Assembly: GCA_947089135.1 (NCBI GenBank)
Contig: CAMUJF010000004.1
Coordinates: 62,001-126,000 of the forward strand
Source: an uncultured Clostridia bacterium
GTDB taxonomy: Bacteria > Bacillota > Clostridia > Oscillospirales > Ruminococcaceae
DNA length: 64,000 bases
Direction of reading: 5' to 3'
Both the position numbers and the translations under genes were made by a program. Positions 33,994 through 43,192 of the stretch are shown piece by piece; the first letter of the stretch is position 1; each line of letters opens with the position of its first letter. A model generated the notes under the pieces. It did not search any database, was not told the DNA's origin, and worked only from the letters and a program-made list of their open reading frames with translations.

Positions 33994-35751
33994 TTACTTG
34001 ATAATATCCCTGCCGAAAAAATCTTCGTTTTCGTCGGTAACGTTATATCCTGATACCGAGGAGGTATCGGCTGTAAGCTCAAGCTCCGCGTCGAAAATAT
34101 TAGTCTCTCCCGTTATTTCTTTTCGGAACACTGATATCGTTATCATATCACCCGGAACTTTGTCCGCCAGTACTTCCGATATCTCGGCTGCGCCCAAAAC
34201 GCGCTGACCGTCTATGTGGGTGATAACGTCGTAGGGCTTCAGACCTGCAAATACTGCGCCGCTGCGGGGATCAACGTCCATAACGCAAAGTCCCGCAGGT
34301 ATCCCGTAGCCGTTCGCAGCCGCATCCCCGATAGAAAGATAGGTTATGCCCACCCTTGTACGCGAGGAAACGTACCCCTGCGCTATAAGATCCTCCGCAA
34401 TGGGGATAGCATCGTCTATGGCAATGCAGAAACCGATGTTCTCGTATGTCTCATGGTTCATTAAAGCTACCGCAACGCCAACCACCTGACCGTACATATT
34501 GACCAGCGCGCCGCCCGAATTTCCGGGGTTGAGAGCCGCATCCGACTGAATGCACGTTATGGTTGAGCTGCTGATGTAGTCAGTGTCTATTTCCCTGCCG
34601 AGACCTGTAACATGACCGTACGTCACGGTATTCTCAAAGCCTCCGCCTGCTCCGGCAAGAGCTACCTCCTCGCCTATTTCAAGGGTGGAGGACGTTCCTA
34701 TCTGCGCGGGAGAAAGACCTTTCTTGTTCACCTTTACCACCGCAAGATCGCTTTTTTTATCAATGCCCACAATGACCGCTTCGCTCTCTCCGTCGCCGTA
34801 AAATCCAACGGAAAGCCTTTTCGCTCCGTCCACCACATGAGCGTTCGTGAGGATATAGCCGTCCTCGGTAAGGATTATCCCCGAACCCGAAGAAACAGGC
34901 ATATAAGGTATTTCGTCAAAAACCTTTATCTGCACCTGCGACGGAAGTATCACCTTTGCCACTCCCACAGATGTAAGAAGTCCCGATTCCTTATCGGCAT
35001 AAAGGTCGTCGTCAAGCTTAGGTTTATCGGCAACAGGGATATCAACGACAATGTGTTCGGCTTTCTGTGTTACGTCAAAATTATCAAATTTGCCTCCGCC
35101 ATCATTTTCCGGAGCCTTATCGGAAGCTCCCGCGGCAATTTTTACCGCAAGGATAACGACTGCCAAAAACATCACAACTATTGCGGATATTAAACTCCAA
35201 AGGCAGCCTCCCGAAAAACGCTTTTTCTTCTGAGCCGACTGCTGCGGAGGGGGTGACGGAGGCGGAAAACCGTTATTCGCCATATCCTGCGGTATTTCTT
35301 GAGACGGAACGTACTGCTGTGCGTTTCCAAAATTCGGCTGAACAGGCCGGTACGATTGATACGGCTGATTTTGTCCGAATTGTCCATACTGAGGAAATTG
35401 CTGCTGACCCGGCTGCAAACCAGATTGCTGACTAAATTGCTGACCGGGAGCCGCTTGTACATTAGGTATATTTGAAGATGTTTGTACGCTCTGTATATTT
35501 TGCGCGTTTTGAAAAACAGAAGCTGGCTCAGGCGCAACGGGAGCAGACTGACCCGGCTGAATGTTTTGTTCAGGACCTGCAATGCTGCCTGTGTTTTCCG
35601 CATACGCGTCCGGTACGGGAGATGCCGTTACCGTATCCTGCAAATCACGGAGATCACGCTGACGTTCAGCATCTGCGGGAACTTCGCTTGCCGTCGCACT
35701 GTCGTCGTTTTCCTGACCGGCAGTCATATTTTCATCAAAGTTATTATCCAT
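33994..35751 (-). CDS. htrA: HtrA/DegP-like membrane-anchored serine protease
   Basis: Envelope quality-control protease, 585 residues. A long cytoplasmic N-terminus (~180 residues, rich in Gln, Pro and Asn) precedes one membrane helix (LISAIVVMFLAVVILAV). The S1C protease follows with the triad His in TNAHVVDG, Asp in KSDLAVVKV and Ser in NPGNSGGALVN, then a PDZ domain (GLKPYDVITHIDGQRV). The ATG follows GGAGG. It is the third gene of the regulator-kinase-protease operon, 18 bases after the kinase. Confidence 0.93.
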   Translation of the reverse strand: MDNNFDENMTAGQENDDSATASEVPADAERQRDLRDLQDTVTASPVPDAYAENTGSIAGPEQNIQPGQSAPVAPEPASVFQNAQNIQSVQTSSNIPNVQAAPGQQFSQQSGLQPGQQQFPQYGQFGQNQPYQSYRPVQPNFGNAQQYVPSQEIPQDMANNGFPPPSPPPQQSAQKKKRFSGGCLWSLISAIVVMFLAVVILAVKIAAGASDKAPENDGGGKFDNFDVTQKAEHIVVDIPVADKPKLDDDLYADKESGLLTSVGVAKVILPSQVQIKVFDEIPYMPVSSGSGIILTEDGYILTNAHVVDGAKRLSVGFYGDGESEAVIVGIDKKSDLAVVKVNKKGLSPAQIGTSSTLEIGEEVALAGAGGGFENTVTYGHVTGLGREIDTDYISSSTITCIQSDAALNPGNSGGALVNMYGQVVGVAVALMNHETYENIGFCIAIDDAIPIAEDLIAQGYVSSRTRVGITYLSIGDAAANGYGIPAGLCVMDVDPRSGAVFAGLKPYDVITHIDGQRVLGAAEISEVLADKVPGDMITISVFRKEITGETNIFDAELELTADTSSVSGYNVTDENEDFFGRDIIK

Positions 35752-35769
35752 AAAACCTCCGTAAAATGG

Positions 35770-37191
35770 TCATCTGCGGTCAGCTTCGGCTTTGCTCAGG
35801 CTGAACGTAAATTCGGTGTAGCGGTTCGGTTCGCTCGAAACGGTGATCTTTCCGCCGTGAAGCTTGATAATAGAGCTTACTATAGAAAGCCCCAAACCAA
35901 CGCCCCCGGGGTCTATCCCGCGGGATTCGTCCGTCTTGTAAAAGCGTTCAAAGACCTTTGAGATTTCCTGCTTTTTAAGTCCATCGCCGCTGTTTCTTAT
36001 GGAAACGCTGCGGTTATCTCCGTCCGCGCTGAAAGAAAAGATGATGGAACCTCCCTTGTTCACGAACTTTACAGCGTTTTCAACAAGATTATAGACCACC
36101 TGTCCTATGAGATCGGGATCGGCGTTTATGCGGAAACTGTCCGCACTTTCTATTTGTATGTCTATGTTTTTTTCGCCGATTCTTTTTTCAAAATTGGTAA
36201 GGGTCTGCAAAATTATCGGCAAGATATCGAAATCCTCGGTAGAAAGCTCAAGCTCTCCCGCCTCGTATTTTGAGATATTAAGCATCGACCTGACAAGCCG
36301 TGACAGTCTGTTTACCTCCGTTGAAACTATCCTCATATAGTGGGTATGCTGTTCCTTGGGAATAGTGCCGTCAAGTATGCCGTCCACAAAGCCTCCTATT
36401 GTTGTCATGGGCGTTTTAAGCTCATGGGAAACATTGGAAATAAAGCTTTTTCTCGTTTCCTCAAGCTGCTCCAAAGATCCCGCCATATCGTTAAGGGTAT
36501 TGGCAAGATATCCGAGTTCGTTTTCGTCTGTGACATGGAGCTTTTCCGAAAAGTCGCCTTCGCCGAAACGCTTTGCAGCCAGTGTCATTTCCCGTATCGG
36601 CGAAAGCAGGCGCTTTGCGGCGGTGTACATTACCGCAAACGCCGCAGACAGTATTACTGCCGCCGAAATTACCAGCGCAGCCGCCAGTGAAATCATATGT
36701 CCGTTAAGAGAGTTTGATACAAGACGCTGCAAAATTATGTAAGTATTTCCCCCTGCGTCTATTCTGCGGGCATGTATAAAACTGTTTTGGTCATAATAGC
36801 CGTTAAAGCTGCTGAGTTCCGACAGACCGTCCTCCGTAATACGGCTAAGAGCCTGAGGCGCAATTTTTTTGTCTGTATGAGAACACGGCGATGCCTCGGA
36901 GCATACCAAAGCAACGCCGTCTGGATCAGTCAGTGTAATATCCGTGCCGAGACTTTCGGACAGCGGCTTGAAAATATCCGTCAGTTCTTCAGTGTCGAGC
37001 CCGCCGTTTTCATCAAAGGAATCAAGTACAGCGTCAGCGATCATCTCCGTTTTGTCGGAAAGATAATTGAATCTGTTCTCCTTGTAATGTTCCTCCGAAA
37101 CCAACATCAGCACCACGCCTACGCATATGACCGCGGAAATAAGTACTGCGGCGCAAAGGCAGAAGAACTCGGTAAATATACTTTTACGCAT
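35770..37191 (-). CDS. Sensor histidine kinase (HAMP/HisKA/HATPase)
   Basis: 473 residues from the ATG at 37189-37191, which overlaps the regulator stop by eight bases. Two membrane helices (FFCLCAAVLISAVICVGVVL; MISLAAALVISAAVILSAAF) enclose an extracytoplasmic sensor of about 130 residues. HAMP, HisKA (SNVSHELKTPMTTIGGFVDG) and HATPase (NLVENAVKF; GVGLGLSIV) domains follow. Its partner is the OmpR-type regulator just upstream; htrA is just downstream. This order recalls CssRS- or CiaRH-type systems that answer to protein-secretion or envelope stress. Confidence 0.93.
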   Translation of the reverse strand: MRKSIFTEFFCLCAAVLISAVICVGVVLMLVSEEHYKENRFNYLSDKTEMIADAVLDSFDENGGLDTEELTDIFKPLSESLGTDITLTDPDGVALVCSEASPCSHTDKKIAPQALSRITEDGLSELSSFNGYYDQNSFIHARRIDAGGNTYIILQRLVSNSLNGHMISLAAALVISAAVILSAAFAVMYTAAKRLLSPIREMTLAAKRFGEGDFSEKLHVTDENELGYLANTLNDMAGSLEQLEETRKSFISNVSHELKTPMTTIGGFVDGILDGTIPKEQHTHYMRIVSTEVNRLSRLVRSMLNISKYEAGELELSTEDFDILPIILQTLTNFEKRIGEKNIDIQIESADSFRINADPDLIGQVVYNLVENAVKFVNKGGSIIFSFSADGDNRSVSIRNSGDGLKKQEISKVFERFYKTDESRGIDPGGVGLGLSIVSSIIKLHGGKITVSSEPNRYTEFTFSLSKAEADRR

Positions 37192-37888
37192 TTGCGTCCT
37201 CTTCCGCCTCAAACTTATAGCCTACGCCCCATACCGTTTTGAGAGCCCACTTGTCGGAAACGCCCTCCAACTTTTCACGCAGACGCTTTATGTGCACGTC
37301 GATTGTTCTTGAATCTCCGTAGTACTCGAAGCCCCACACCTCGTCCAGAAGCTGATCGCGAGTATAAACCCGGTTAGGGTTGGAAGCCAGATAGAACAGA
37401 AGCTCCAACTCCTTGGGGGGAGTATCCATTACCTTTCCGTCAACGCGAAGTTCATAGCGGGTCATGTTTACCACAAGCTTGTCGTAGCGTACCTCTTTGA
37501 CCTCCGACTCGGAGCTTGTCTGTCCGATACGGCGGGAGACCGCCTTGATCCTTGCGATGACCTCCTTGGTATCGAAGGGCTTTACGATATAGTCGTCCGC
37601 ACCCAGCTCCAAACCGAGAACCTTGTCGAAGGTCTCGCTCTTTGCGGTTATCATTATAATGGGCACGTTTGATTTTTTTCTGATCTCGCGGCACACCTGC
37701 CAGCCGTCCAGTTCGGGCAGCATGATATCGAGGAGCACCACGTCGGGCTTGAGCGCATTGAACTTTACCACGGCTTCATCGCCGTCGTGGGCAACGATCA
37801 CGCCGTAGCCTTCCTTTTCAAGATAGAGCTTAAGCAGCTCGCAGATATTATTATCGTCGTCAACGACCAAAACTTTTCCAAGCGACAT
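37184..37888 (-). CDS. OmpR/PhoB-family response regulator
   Basis: 234 residues from the ATG at 37886-37888 (AAGGA upstream). The receiver domain has VLVVDDDNNICELL, the acceptor Asp in DVVLLDIMLPELDGW and Lys in DDYIVKPFD. The winged-helix domain has LLFYLASNPNRVYTRDQLLD and DVHIKRLREKL. It is the first gene of the regulator-kinase-htrA operon. An extended -10 (TGGTATAAT, -10 at 38010-38015, minus strand) and a small CGGCAG/CTGCCG hairpin lie in its leader. Confidence 0.94.
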   Translation of the reverse strand: MSLGKVLVVDDDNNICELLKLYLEKEGYGVIVAHDGDEAVVKFNALKPDVVLLDIMLPELDGWQVCREIRKKSNVPIIMITAKSETFDKVLGLELGADDYIVKPFDTKEVIARIKAVSRRIGQTSSESEVKEVRYDKLVVNMTRYELRVDGKVMDTPPKELELLFYLASNPNRVYTRDQLLDEVWGFEYYGDSRTIDVHIKRLREKLEGVSDKWALKTVWGVGYKFEAEEDANA

Positions 37889-38292
37889 ATTAGACCATCC
37901 TTTCAAATGCCGTATACATTCCATACTGTTTCCGGCAGTTTGCTGCCGTCATGCACTGTATGCATACACATGGACTTGCGACGCTGTTTTTGAAATATTA
38001 GACAATTTAATTATACCAAAATGCTCCACAGAATATATAAATATTATATGATTTAAATATGTACTAATTGTAAATTTAACAAAATGTTGCTTTTATAAAT
38101 AAAGAATGAAAATAAAAAATTCATTTTTCAGGGAGAAGTTTACAAGCTGTATATACATATATAATATTTTGACTTATAATCATTTTTTTATAGCTGCCGC
38201 AGTCTTTTACCGGAAATAGTAACATAATACTTAAAATATTTTTGGTATTTTTATGCAATATGCTGAAATATAGAAAAATCTCATAAAAACAC

Positions 38293-38351
38293 TTGATTTC
38301 TGCGGAAATATTGTTAAAATATAATTAGCACTCAAAAAGAATGAGTGCTAA
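38293..38351 (+). promoter_or_regulatory. groESL promoter with CIRCE operator
   Basis: TTGATT (38293-38298) and TAAAAT (38315-38320) are followed by TTAGCACTC (38325-38333), nine bases, then GAGTGCTAA (38343-38351), the exact CIRCE inverted repeat bound by the heat-shock repressor HrcA. The AT-rich stretch 38020-38290 before it shows no gene or clear element. Confidence 0.97.
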
Positions 38352-38459
38352 CACATGGAAGTTCAAAGTGCTAATCTGACGGTTCAGGCGGATGGCAACA
38401 AGGGCTTTTGTACGTATCGTTTAAAAATACAGCTTATATACTGAAAGGAGTCTTTAATT

Positions 38460-38744
38460 ATGACGATCAAACCACTTGCTGACAGAGTTGTTATTAAAAT
38501 GACCGAGGCGGAGGAAACCACCAAGAGCGGTATCATTCTTGCGGGAAGCGCTAAGGAAAAGCCTCAGATCGCGGAAATCGTTGAGGTTGGTCCCGGCGGA
38601 ATCGTTGACGGCAAGGAAATCAAGATGTTCGTTAAAAAGGGTCAGAAGGTACTTATTTCCAAGTACAGCGGAACCGAGGTCAAGGTGGACGGCATCGAGT
38701 ATACTATCCTCCGTCAGGACGATATACTTGCAGTTGTTGAATAA
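38460..38744 (+). CDS. groES: Co-chaperonin GroES
   Basis: The lid of the GroEL folding chamber. 94 residues, normal length, with IKPLADRVVIKMTEAEETTK, the mobile-loop region SGIILAGSAKEKPQ and a C-terminal VDGIEYTILRQDDILAVVE. A short AAAGGAG precedes the ATG. It is the first gene of groESL under CIRCE control, 35 bases before groEL. Confidence 0.98.
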   Translation: MTIKPLADRVVIKMTEAEETTKSGIILAGSAKEKPQIAEIVEVGPGGIVDGKEIKMFVKKGQKVLISKYSGTEVKVDGIEYTILRQDDILAVVE

Positions 38745-38779
38745 CATGATATATACTATTTGTAAAGGAGTTTTTTAAT

Positions 38780-40402
38780 ATGGCTAAGGATATTATTTAC
38801 GGCGAGGAAGCAAGAAAGTCCCTCCAGGCAGGTATTGACAAGCTTGCCGACACAGTTAAGATCACCCTCGGACCTAAGGGCAGAAACGTTGTTCTGGACA
38901 AGAAGTTCGGCGCTCCCCTCATCACCAACGACGGTGTTACCATTGCCAAGGAGATAGAGCTTGAAGACGCTTTCGAGAACATGGGCGCACAGCTCGTTAA
39001 GGAAGTTGCCACAAAGACAAACGACGCAGCGGGAGACGGTACTACAACCGCTACTCTGCTTGCACAGGCTCTTATCCGCGAGGGAATGAAAAATATCGCT
39101 GCGGGAGCTAACCCCATGATCGTTAAAAAGGGTATGGCAAAGGCTGTTGATTCCGCAGTTGAGTCTATCAAGGCAAACTCCACACCCGTAAAGGGCTCTG
39201 ACGATATCGCAAGCGTTGCGGCTATCTCCGCCGCCGATGAGAATGTAGGCAAGCTCATTGCCGAGGCTATGGAAAAGGTTACAGCCGACGGCGTTATCAC
39301 TATCGAGGAATCCAAGACCGCGGAGACGTACTCTGAGGTTGTTGAGGGTATGCAGTTCGACCGCGGATACATCACTCCTTATATGGTTACCGATACCGAT
39401 AAAATGGAAGCCGTTATCGACGACGCATACCTGCTTATCACGGACAAGAAGATATCCTCCATTCAGGAGATACTCCCGCTGCTTGAGCAGATCGTTCAGA
39501 GCGGCAAGAAGCTGGTTATCATTGCCGAGGACATCGAGGGCGAGGCTCTGTCCACACTTATCGTAAACAAGCTCCGCGGCACATTCACCTGCGTTGCTGT
39601 AAAGGCTCCCGGCTTCGGCGACAGACGCAAGGAAATGCTTCAGGACATTGCTATCCTCACAGGCGGTCAGGTAATTTCCGAAGAACTGGGTCTTGAACTC
39701 AAGGATGCGGAAGTTTCTCAGCTCGGACGCGCAAAGCAGGTTAAGGTAACAAAGGAAAACACCATTATCGTTGACGGCGCAGGCGATAAAAAGGCTATCA
39801 AGGACAGGATCGGTCAGATCAAGGCTCAGATTGAGACTACCACCTCCGATTTCGACAAGGAGAAGCTTCAGGAAAGACTTGCAAAGCTCAGCGGCGGCGT
39901 AGCGGTTATCAAGGTCGGCGCGGCTACCGAGATCGAAATGAAAGAGAAGAAGCTCCGCATTGAGGACGCTCTGGCTGCCACTAAGGCTGCCGTTGAAGAG
40001 GGTATTGTTGCAGGCGGCGGTGTTGCTTATGTAAACGCTATGCCTGCTGTATCCAAGCTCACAGCTTCCCTCACAGGTGATGAAAAGACAGGCGCGGCTA
40101 TCGTTCTCAAGGCTCTTGAGGAACCTGTTCGCCAGATCGCCGCTAACGCAGGTCTTGAAGGAAGCGTTATTCTCGACAAGATCGTTCGCTCCAGAAAGGT
40201 TGGCTACGGCTTTGACGCTTACAACGAGACTTACGGCGATATGATCCCCGCAGGTATCGTTGATCCTACAAAGGTAACTCGTTCCGCGCTCCAGAATGCG
40301 GCTTCTGTTGCGGCTATGGTTCTTACCACAGAGAGCCTTGTTGCCGACATTAAGGAGGAGACTCCCGCTGCTCCCGCAATGCCCGCAGGCGGAATGTATT
40401 AA
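38780..40402 (+). CDS. groEL: Chaperonin GroEL
   Basis: ATP-driven protein-folding chamber. 540 residues with TLGPKGRNVVLDKKFGAP, the ATP-binding GDGTTTATLLAQ, VVEGMQFDRGYITPYM and the signature AATEIEMKEKKLRIEDALAA. The C-terminus ends PAMPAGGMY, so the flexible Gly-Gly-Met tail is reduced to one unit. AAAGGAG precedes the ATG. It is regulated by HrcA through the upstream CIRCE and ends at a rho-independent terminator. Confidence 0.98.
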   Translation: MAKDIIYGEEARKSLQAGIDKLADTVKITLGPKGRNVVLDKKFGAPLITNDGVTIAKEIELEDAFENMGAQLVKEVATKTNDAAGDGTTTATLLAQALIREGMKNIAAGANPMIVKKGMAKAVDSAVESIKANSTPVKGSDDIASVAAISAADENVGKLIAEAMEKVTADGVITIEESKTAETYSEVVEGMQFDRGYITPYMVTDTDKMEAVIDDAYLLITDKKISSIQEILPLLEQIVQSGKKLVIIAEDIEGEALSTLIVNKLRGTFTCVAVKAPGFGDRRKEMLQDIAILTGGQVISEELGLELKDAEVSQLGRAKQVKVTKENTIIVDGAGDKKAIKDRIGQIKAQIETTTSDFDKEKLQERLAKLSGGVAVIKVGAATEIEMKEKKLRIEDALAATKAAVEEGIVAGGGVAYVNAMPAVSKLTASLTGDEKTGAAIVLKALEEPVRQIAANAGLEGSVILDKIVRSRKVGYGFDAYNETYGDMIPAGIVDPTKVTRSALQNAASVAAMVLTTESLVADIKEETPAAPAMPAGGMY

Positions 40403-40426
40403 TAGAAGCAAAGTAATTAAGAATTT

Positions 40427-40460
40427 AAGAGGCAAGAGGATTTTTTCCCTTGCCTCTTTT
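40427..40460 (+). terminator. Terminator after groEL
   Basis: Stem AAGAGGCAAG/CTTGCCTCTT with a 12-base loop and a following T run. Confidence 0.85.
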
Positions 40461-40530
40461 ATTTATTCATTGCACTGGATATTATCTGTTCCCAAATTAC
40501 TTGTACAGTTCTTTCGGCGCAATAGTACAA

Positions 40531-40556
40531 AAACAAGAGACCGAAGTCTCTTGTTT
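40531..40556. terminator. Terminator after cheB (bidirectional)
   Basis: Perfect 10-bp stem AAACAAGAGA/TCTCTTGTTT with a six-base loop and T run on the minus strand, between the convergent groESL and che operons. Confidence 0.82.
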
Positions 40557-40585
40557 CATTTTTCAAATGTTTTATTGAAATGTAC

Positions 40586-41713
40586 TTATTTCCAACCATC
40601 GGTCAGATGTTTACAAAGCGCCTTTCCGATGTTGGCTAAAGGCTGCTGCTCGGAGCAGGCTCCCAACTTAAAAGCTTCCATAGGCATACCGTAAACAACG
40701 CAGGAATCCTTATCCTGACCTATGGTATAAGCGCCGTTGTCGTGCATTTTCTTCAAGCCCTTTGCACCGTCCGCGCCCATGCCTGTCATAAGCGCTCCGA
40801 TAGCTTTTTTGCCCGCTACCTCGGCAACGCTTGTAAACATTACGTCAACTGAGGGACAGTGTCCCGAAACCTTTTCACCCTGATAGCACTTTACAAAATA
40901 TCCGCGTACGTCCTTTTTAAGCTCCATGTGGTAGCCGCCTGCCGCAATAAGACATACGCCTTCGGTAAGCCTGTCGCCGTCCTGAGCCTCTTTAACGTGC
41001 ACTGCACAGCATCTGTCAAGACGTTCGCTGTACATTTTGGTAAATACAGGGGGCATATGCTGAACTACAAGCACGGGAGGCATCGTATCGGGAAATGATT
41101 TTATTATGCATTCCAGCGCGTCGGTACCGCCTGTGGAAGCTCCGAGAGCAACAATGTACCCCTCGCGGGTTTTAAGGGGAAGTCCCGCGATATCCTCCTT
41201 GGAGGGAATATTTGGCATTACCTTGCCTATCTTCGCTCCCGCTCCCTGAACAGGCACAACTCCGTCTACGCCCGCAGTTTTAGCCGCAGCTCCGGCAGCT
41301 TTCGCTTTTTGGACGGGCTTTCCTGCCGCAAGGATTATTTTGGTTCCCAAAATTGTGGAAAAGGTCTTATATTCCGAAGGGTTGCGGGGCTTCTTTATGA
41401 ACCCTGCCGCTCCCGCTTCAATAGCGGACGCTTCGCTTGCCGTGCCGGACATAATTATACACGGCAGAGGGTACTGCTCCATAAGCTGCTTCAGAAATGT
41501 CAGACCGTCCATTTTGGGCATAACAACGTCCATAACAAGAACGTCCGGTTTAAGCTCGTTTATCTTGTCACGCGCTTCAAAAGCGTCCGCCGCCTCGCCG
41601 GCAATAACGACGTTAGGCGTAGACTCCAGACCCTTTATGACCGTAGCGCGGAACATATTTGAATCGTCAACGATGAGGACTCTAACTTTTCTATTTTGAA
41701 TAGTATTATTCAT
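40586..41713 (-). CDS. cheB: Protein-glutamate methylesterase CheB
   Basis: Removes methyl groups from chemoreceptors. 375 residues. The N-terminal receiver domain has VLIVDDSNMFRATV and the acceptor Asp in LVMDVVMPKMDG. After an Ala-rich linker, the methylesterase domain has Ser in VALGASTGGTDALE, His in VVQHMPPVFTK and GALMTGMGADGAKGL. The start ATG follows GGAGG. It is the last gene of cheA-cheW-cheR-cheB. Confidence 0.96.
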   Translation of the reverse strand: MNNTIQNRKVRVLIVDDSNMFRATVIKGLESTPNVVIAGEAADAFEARDKINELKPDVLVMDVVMPKMDGLTFLKQLMEQYPLPCIIMSGTASEASAIEAGAAGFIKKPRNPSEYKTFSTILGTKIILAAGKPVQKAKAAGAAAKTAGVDGVVPVQGAGAKIGKVMPNIPSKEDIAGLPLKTREGYIVALGASTGGTDALECIIKSFPDTMPPVLVVQHMPPVFTKMYSERLDRCCAVHVKEAQDGDRLTEGVCLIAAGGYHMELKKDVRGYFVKCYQGEKVSGHCPSVDVMFTSVAEVAGKKAIGALMTGMGADGAKGLKKMHDNGAYTIGQDKDSCVVYGMPMEAFKLGACSEQQPLANIGKALCKHLTDGWK

Positions 41714-41755
41714 ATCACACCGCCTCCGGAAATTACGGGGCGCTCCTTTGCCAAT

Positions 41756-42613
41756 TTATTTGGTTATTCTTCCGGCGAAAGACGCAGCTCCAGCGGGCTT
41801 GCTGGATACCTTTTTGTAAACCGCCGGTTTAACATAGGTGTAGCGGGTATTCTTGCCTACGCTTTCCGCATGGCCTATGTAAAGATATCCGTTTTCTCTC
41901 GTAACGTCGTAAAAACGTTCGATAAGAGCGTTTTTGGTTTCCTGCTCGAAATAGATCATAACGTTGCGGCAGCTTATAAAGTCGTAAGGACGCTGTGCAA
42001 CGATCCTGTCCATAAGGTTGAACTGCTTATAAGTGATCTGCTTGCGTAGTCTGTCAATGACCTGATAGCGTCCGTCGGGAAGCTTGGTGAAATATTTTGT
42101 CAGCCATTGCTTGGGAACGTCCTTGAGCATATCAATAGTGTAAATACCTGCCTGTGCGATCTTCAGAACCTCGGTGTCCAGATCGGTGGCGAGCAGCTTT
42201 ACGTTCCATGCGGAAGCCTTAGCGCCGAGGTAATCGTCGATAGTCATTACCAGTGTGTATGGCTCCTGTCCCGTGGAGGACGCAGCGCACCAGAAATTAA
42301 GCGTGCGTGTCGCAGCGTTTTCCTTTTCCATCTGCGGCATGATAGTGCTTTTCAGGAACTCGAAATGCTCCGGTTCGCGCATGAAAAAGGTATGGTTTGT
42401 GGTAAGCTTGTTTACAAGCTGCATTGTTTCGTTTCCCGTTTTGTCGGCAAAAGCAAAATCAATGAATTCCTTGAAAGACTTGAATCCGCGCTGAGCCACC
42501 ATGTTGGAAAGTCTTCCCTCTATAAGGATACGCTTTTTATCAAGATTTATGCCGTAATTTTTTTTCATGTAGGCAACAAGGCGGTTAAAATCATCGTCTG
42601 TAAGTTTAAGCAT
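41756..42613 (-). CDS. cheR: Chemotaxis protein methyltransferase CheR
   Basis: Methylates chemoreceptor glutamates using SAM. 285 residues: an N-terminal four-helix domain, then a methyltransferase domain with NHTFFMREPEHFEFL, the SAM loop FWCAASSTGQEPYTL, LLATDLDTEVL and DFISCRNVMIYFEQET. Length and motifs are normal. It lies 15 bases after cheW and 42 bases before cheB. Confidence 0.96.
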   Translation of the reverse strand: MLKLTDDDFNRLVAYMKKNYGINLDKKRILIEGRLSNMVAQRGFKSFKEFIDFAFADKTGNETMQLVNKLTTNHTFFMREPEHFEFLKSTIMPQMEKENAATRTLNFWCAASSTGQEPYTLVMTIDDYLGAKASAWNVKLLATDLDTEVLKIAQAGIYTIDMLKDVPKQWLTKYFTKLPDGRYQVIDRLRKQITYKQFNLMDRIVAQRPYDFISCRNVMIYFEQETKNALIERFYDVTRENGYLYIGHAESVGKNTRYTYVKPAVYKKVSSKPAGAASFAGRITK

Positions 42614-42628
42614 TTTCAGACACCTCCA

Positions 42629-43093
42629 TCAGTCAGCAATAAGCTTATCGCAGTCCAGAAGCAGCTTGATGTCGCCTTCGATCTCGATGATCGACTTGAT
42701 GTAGCGGTTTGCGTTTACGTTTTTGGAATCGGGAGCCTTGCTGATATCTCCGGGTTTGGCTACAAGAACCTCCTGAACTCTGTCAACGATGATACCCACC
42801 TGCTCACCGTCCTCAAATTCAAGAACGATGATACAGGTTCTGTCGTCGTAAGGTATCTCCTCAATACCGAAGCGGTTTCTCACGCTGATGATAGGGACTA
42901 CCTTTCCGCGTATATTGATAACGCCCTTGATGTAGTCGGGAATTTTTGGTACAACAGTTATCTGTTCAATATTTATGATTTCCTGAACGTATTTTATTTC
43001 AATACCGTAAATACTTTCACCGATATTGAAAAAGAGGATTTCAACTCCGTCCGCTGTATAGGCGGATCTTGAATCAGTGGTGTTTTCTGCCAT
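42629..43093 (-). CDS. cheW: Chemotaxis coupling protein CheW
   Basis: Links receptors to the CheA kinase. 154 residues with the tandem SH3-like beta-barrel of CheW: LFFNIGESIYGIEIKYVQEI, PDYIKGVINIRGKVVPIISV and IIVDRVQEVL. Length is normal. AAGGAAG precedes the ATG. It lies between cheA (about 100 bases upstream) and cheR. Confidence 0.95.
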   Translation of the reverse strand: MAENTTDSRSAYTADGVEILFFNIGESIYGIEIKYVQEIINIEQITVVPKIPDYIKGVINIRGKVVPIISVRNRFGIEEIPYDDRTCIIVLEFEDGEQVGIIVDRVQEVLVAKPGDISKAPDSKNVNANRYIKSIIEIEGDIKLLLDCDKLIAD

Positions 43094-43192
43094 TTGAGAT
43101 CTTCCTTTCTATATAGACCGTTCTGTGCGGAAAGACATTGCGTCCCCCGCCTTGAACAGTCCTTTAGTGCGTCCGCTGCTGAACGGAGCAAA

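Noticed and set aside
38756..40435. Very long open frame on the strand opposite groEL
   Set aside because: It is the antisense of a highly biased, strongly expressed gene; codon bias keeps the opposite frame open. GroEL itself is beyond doubt and the antisense product has no recognisable features.
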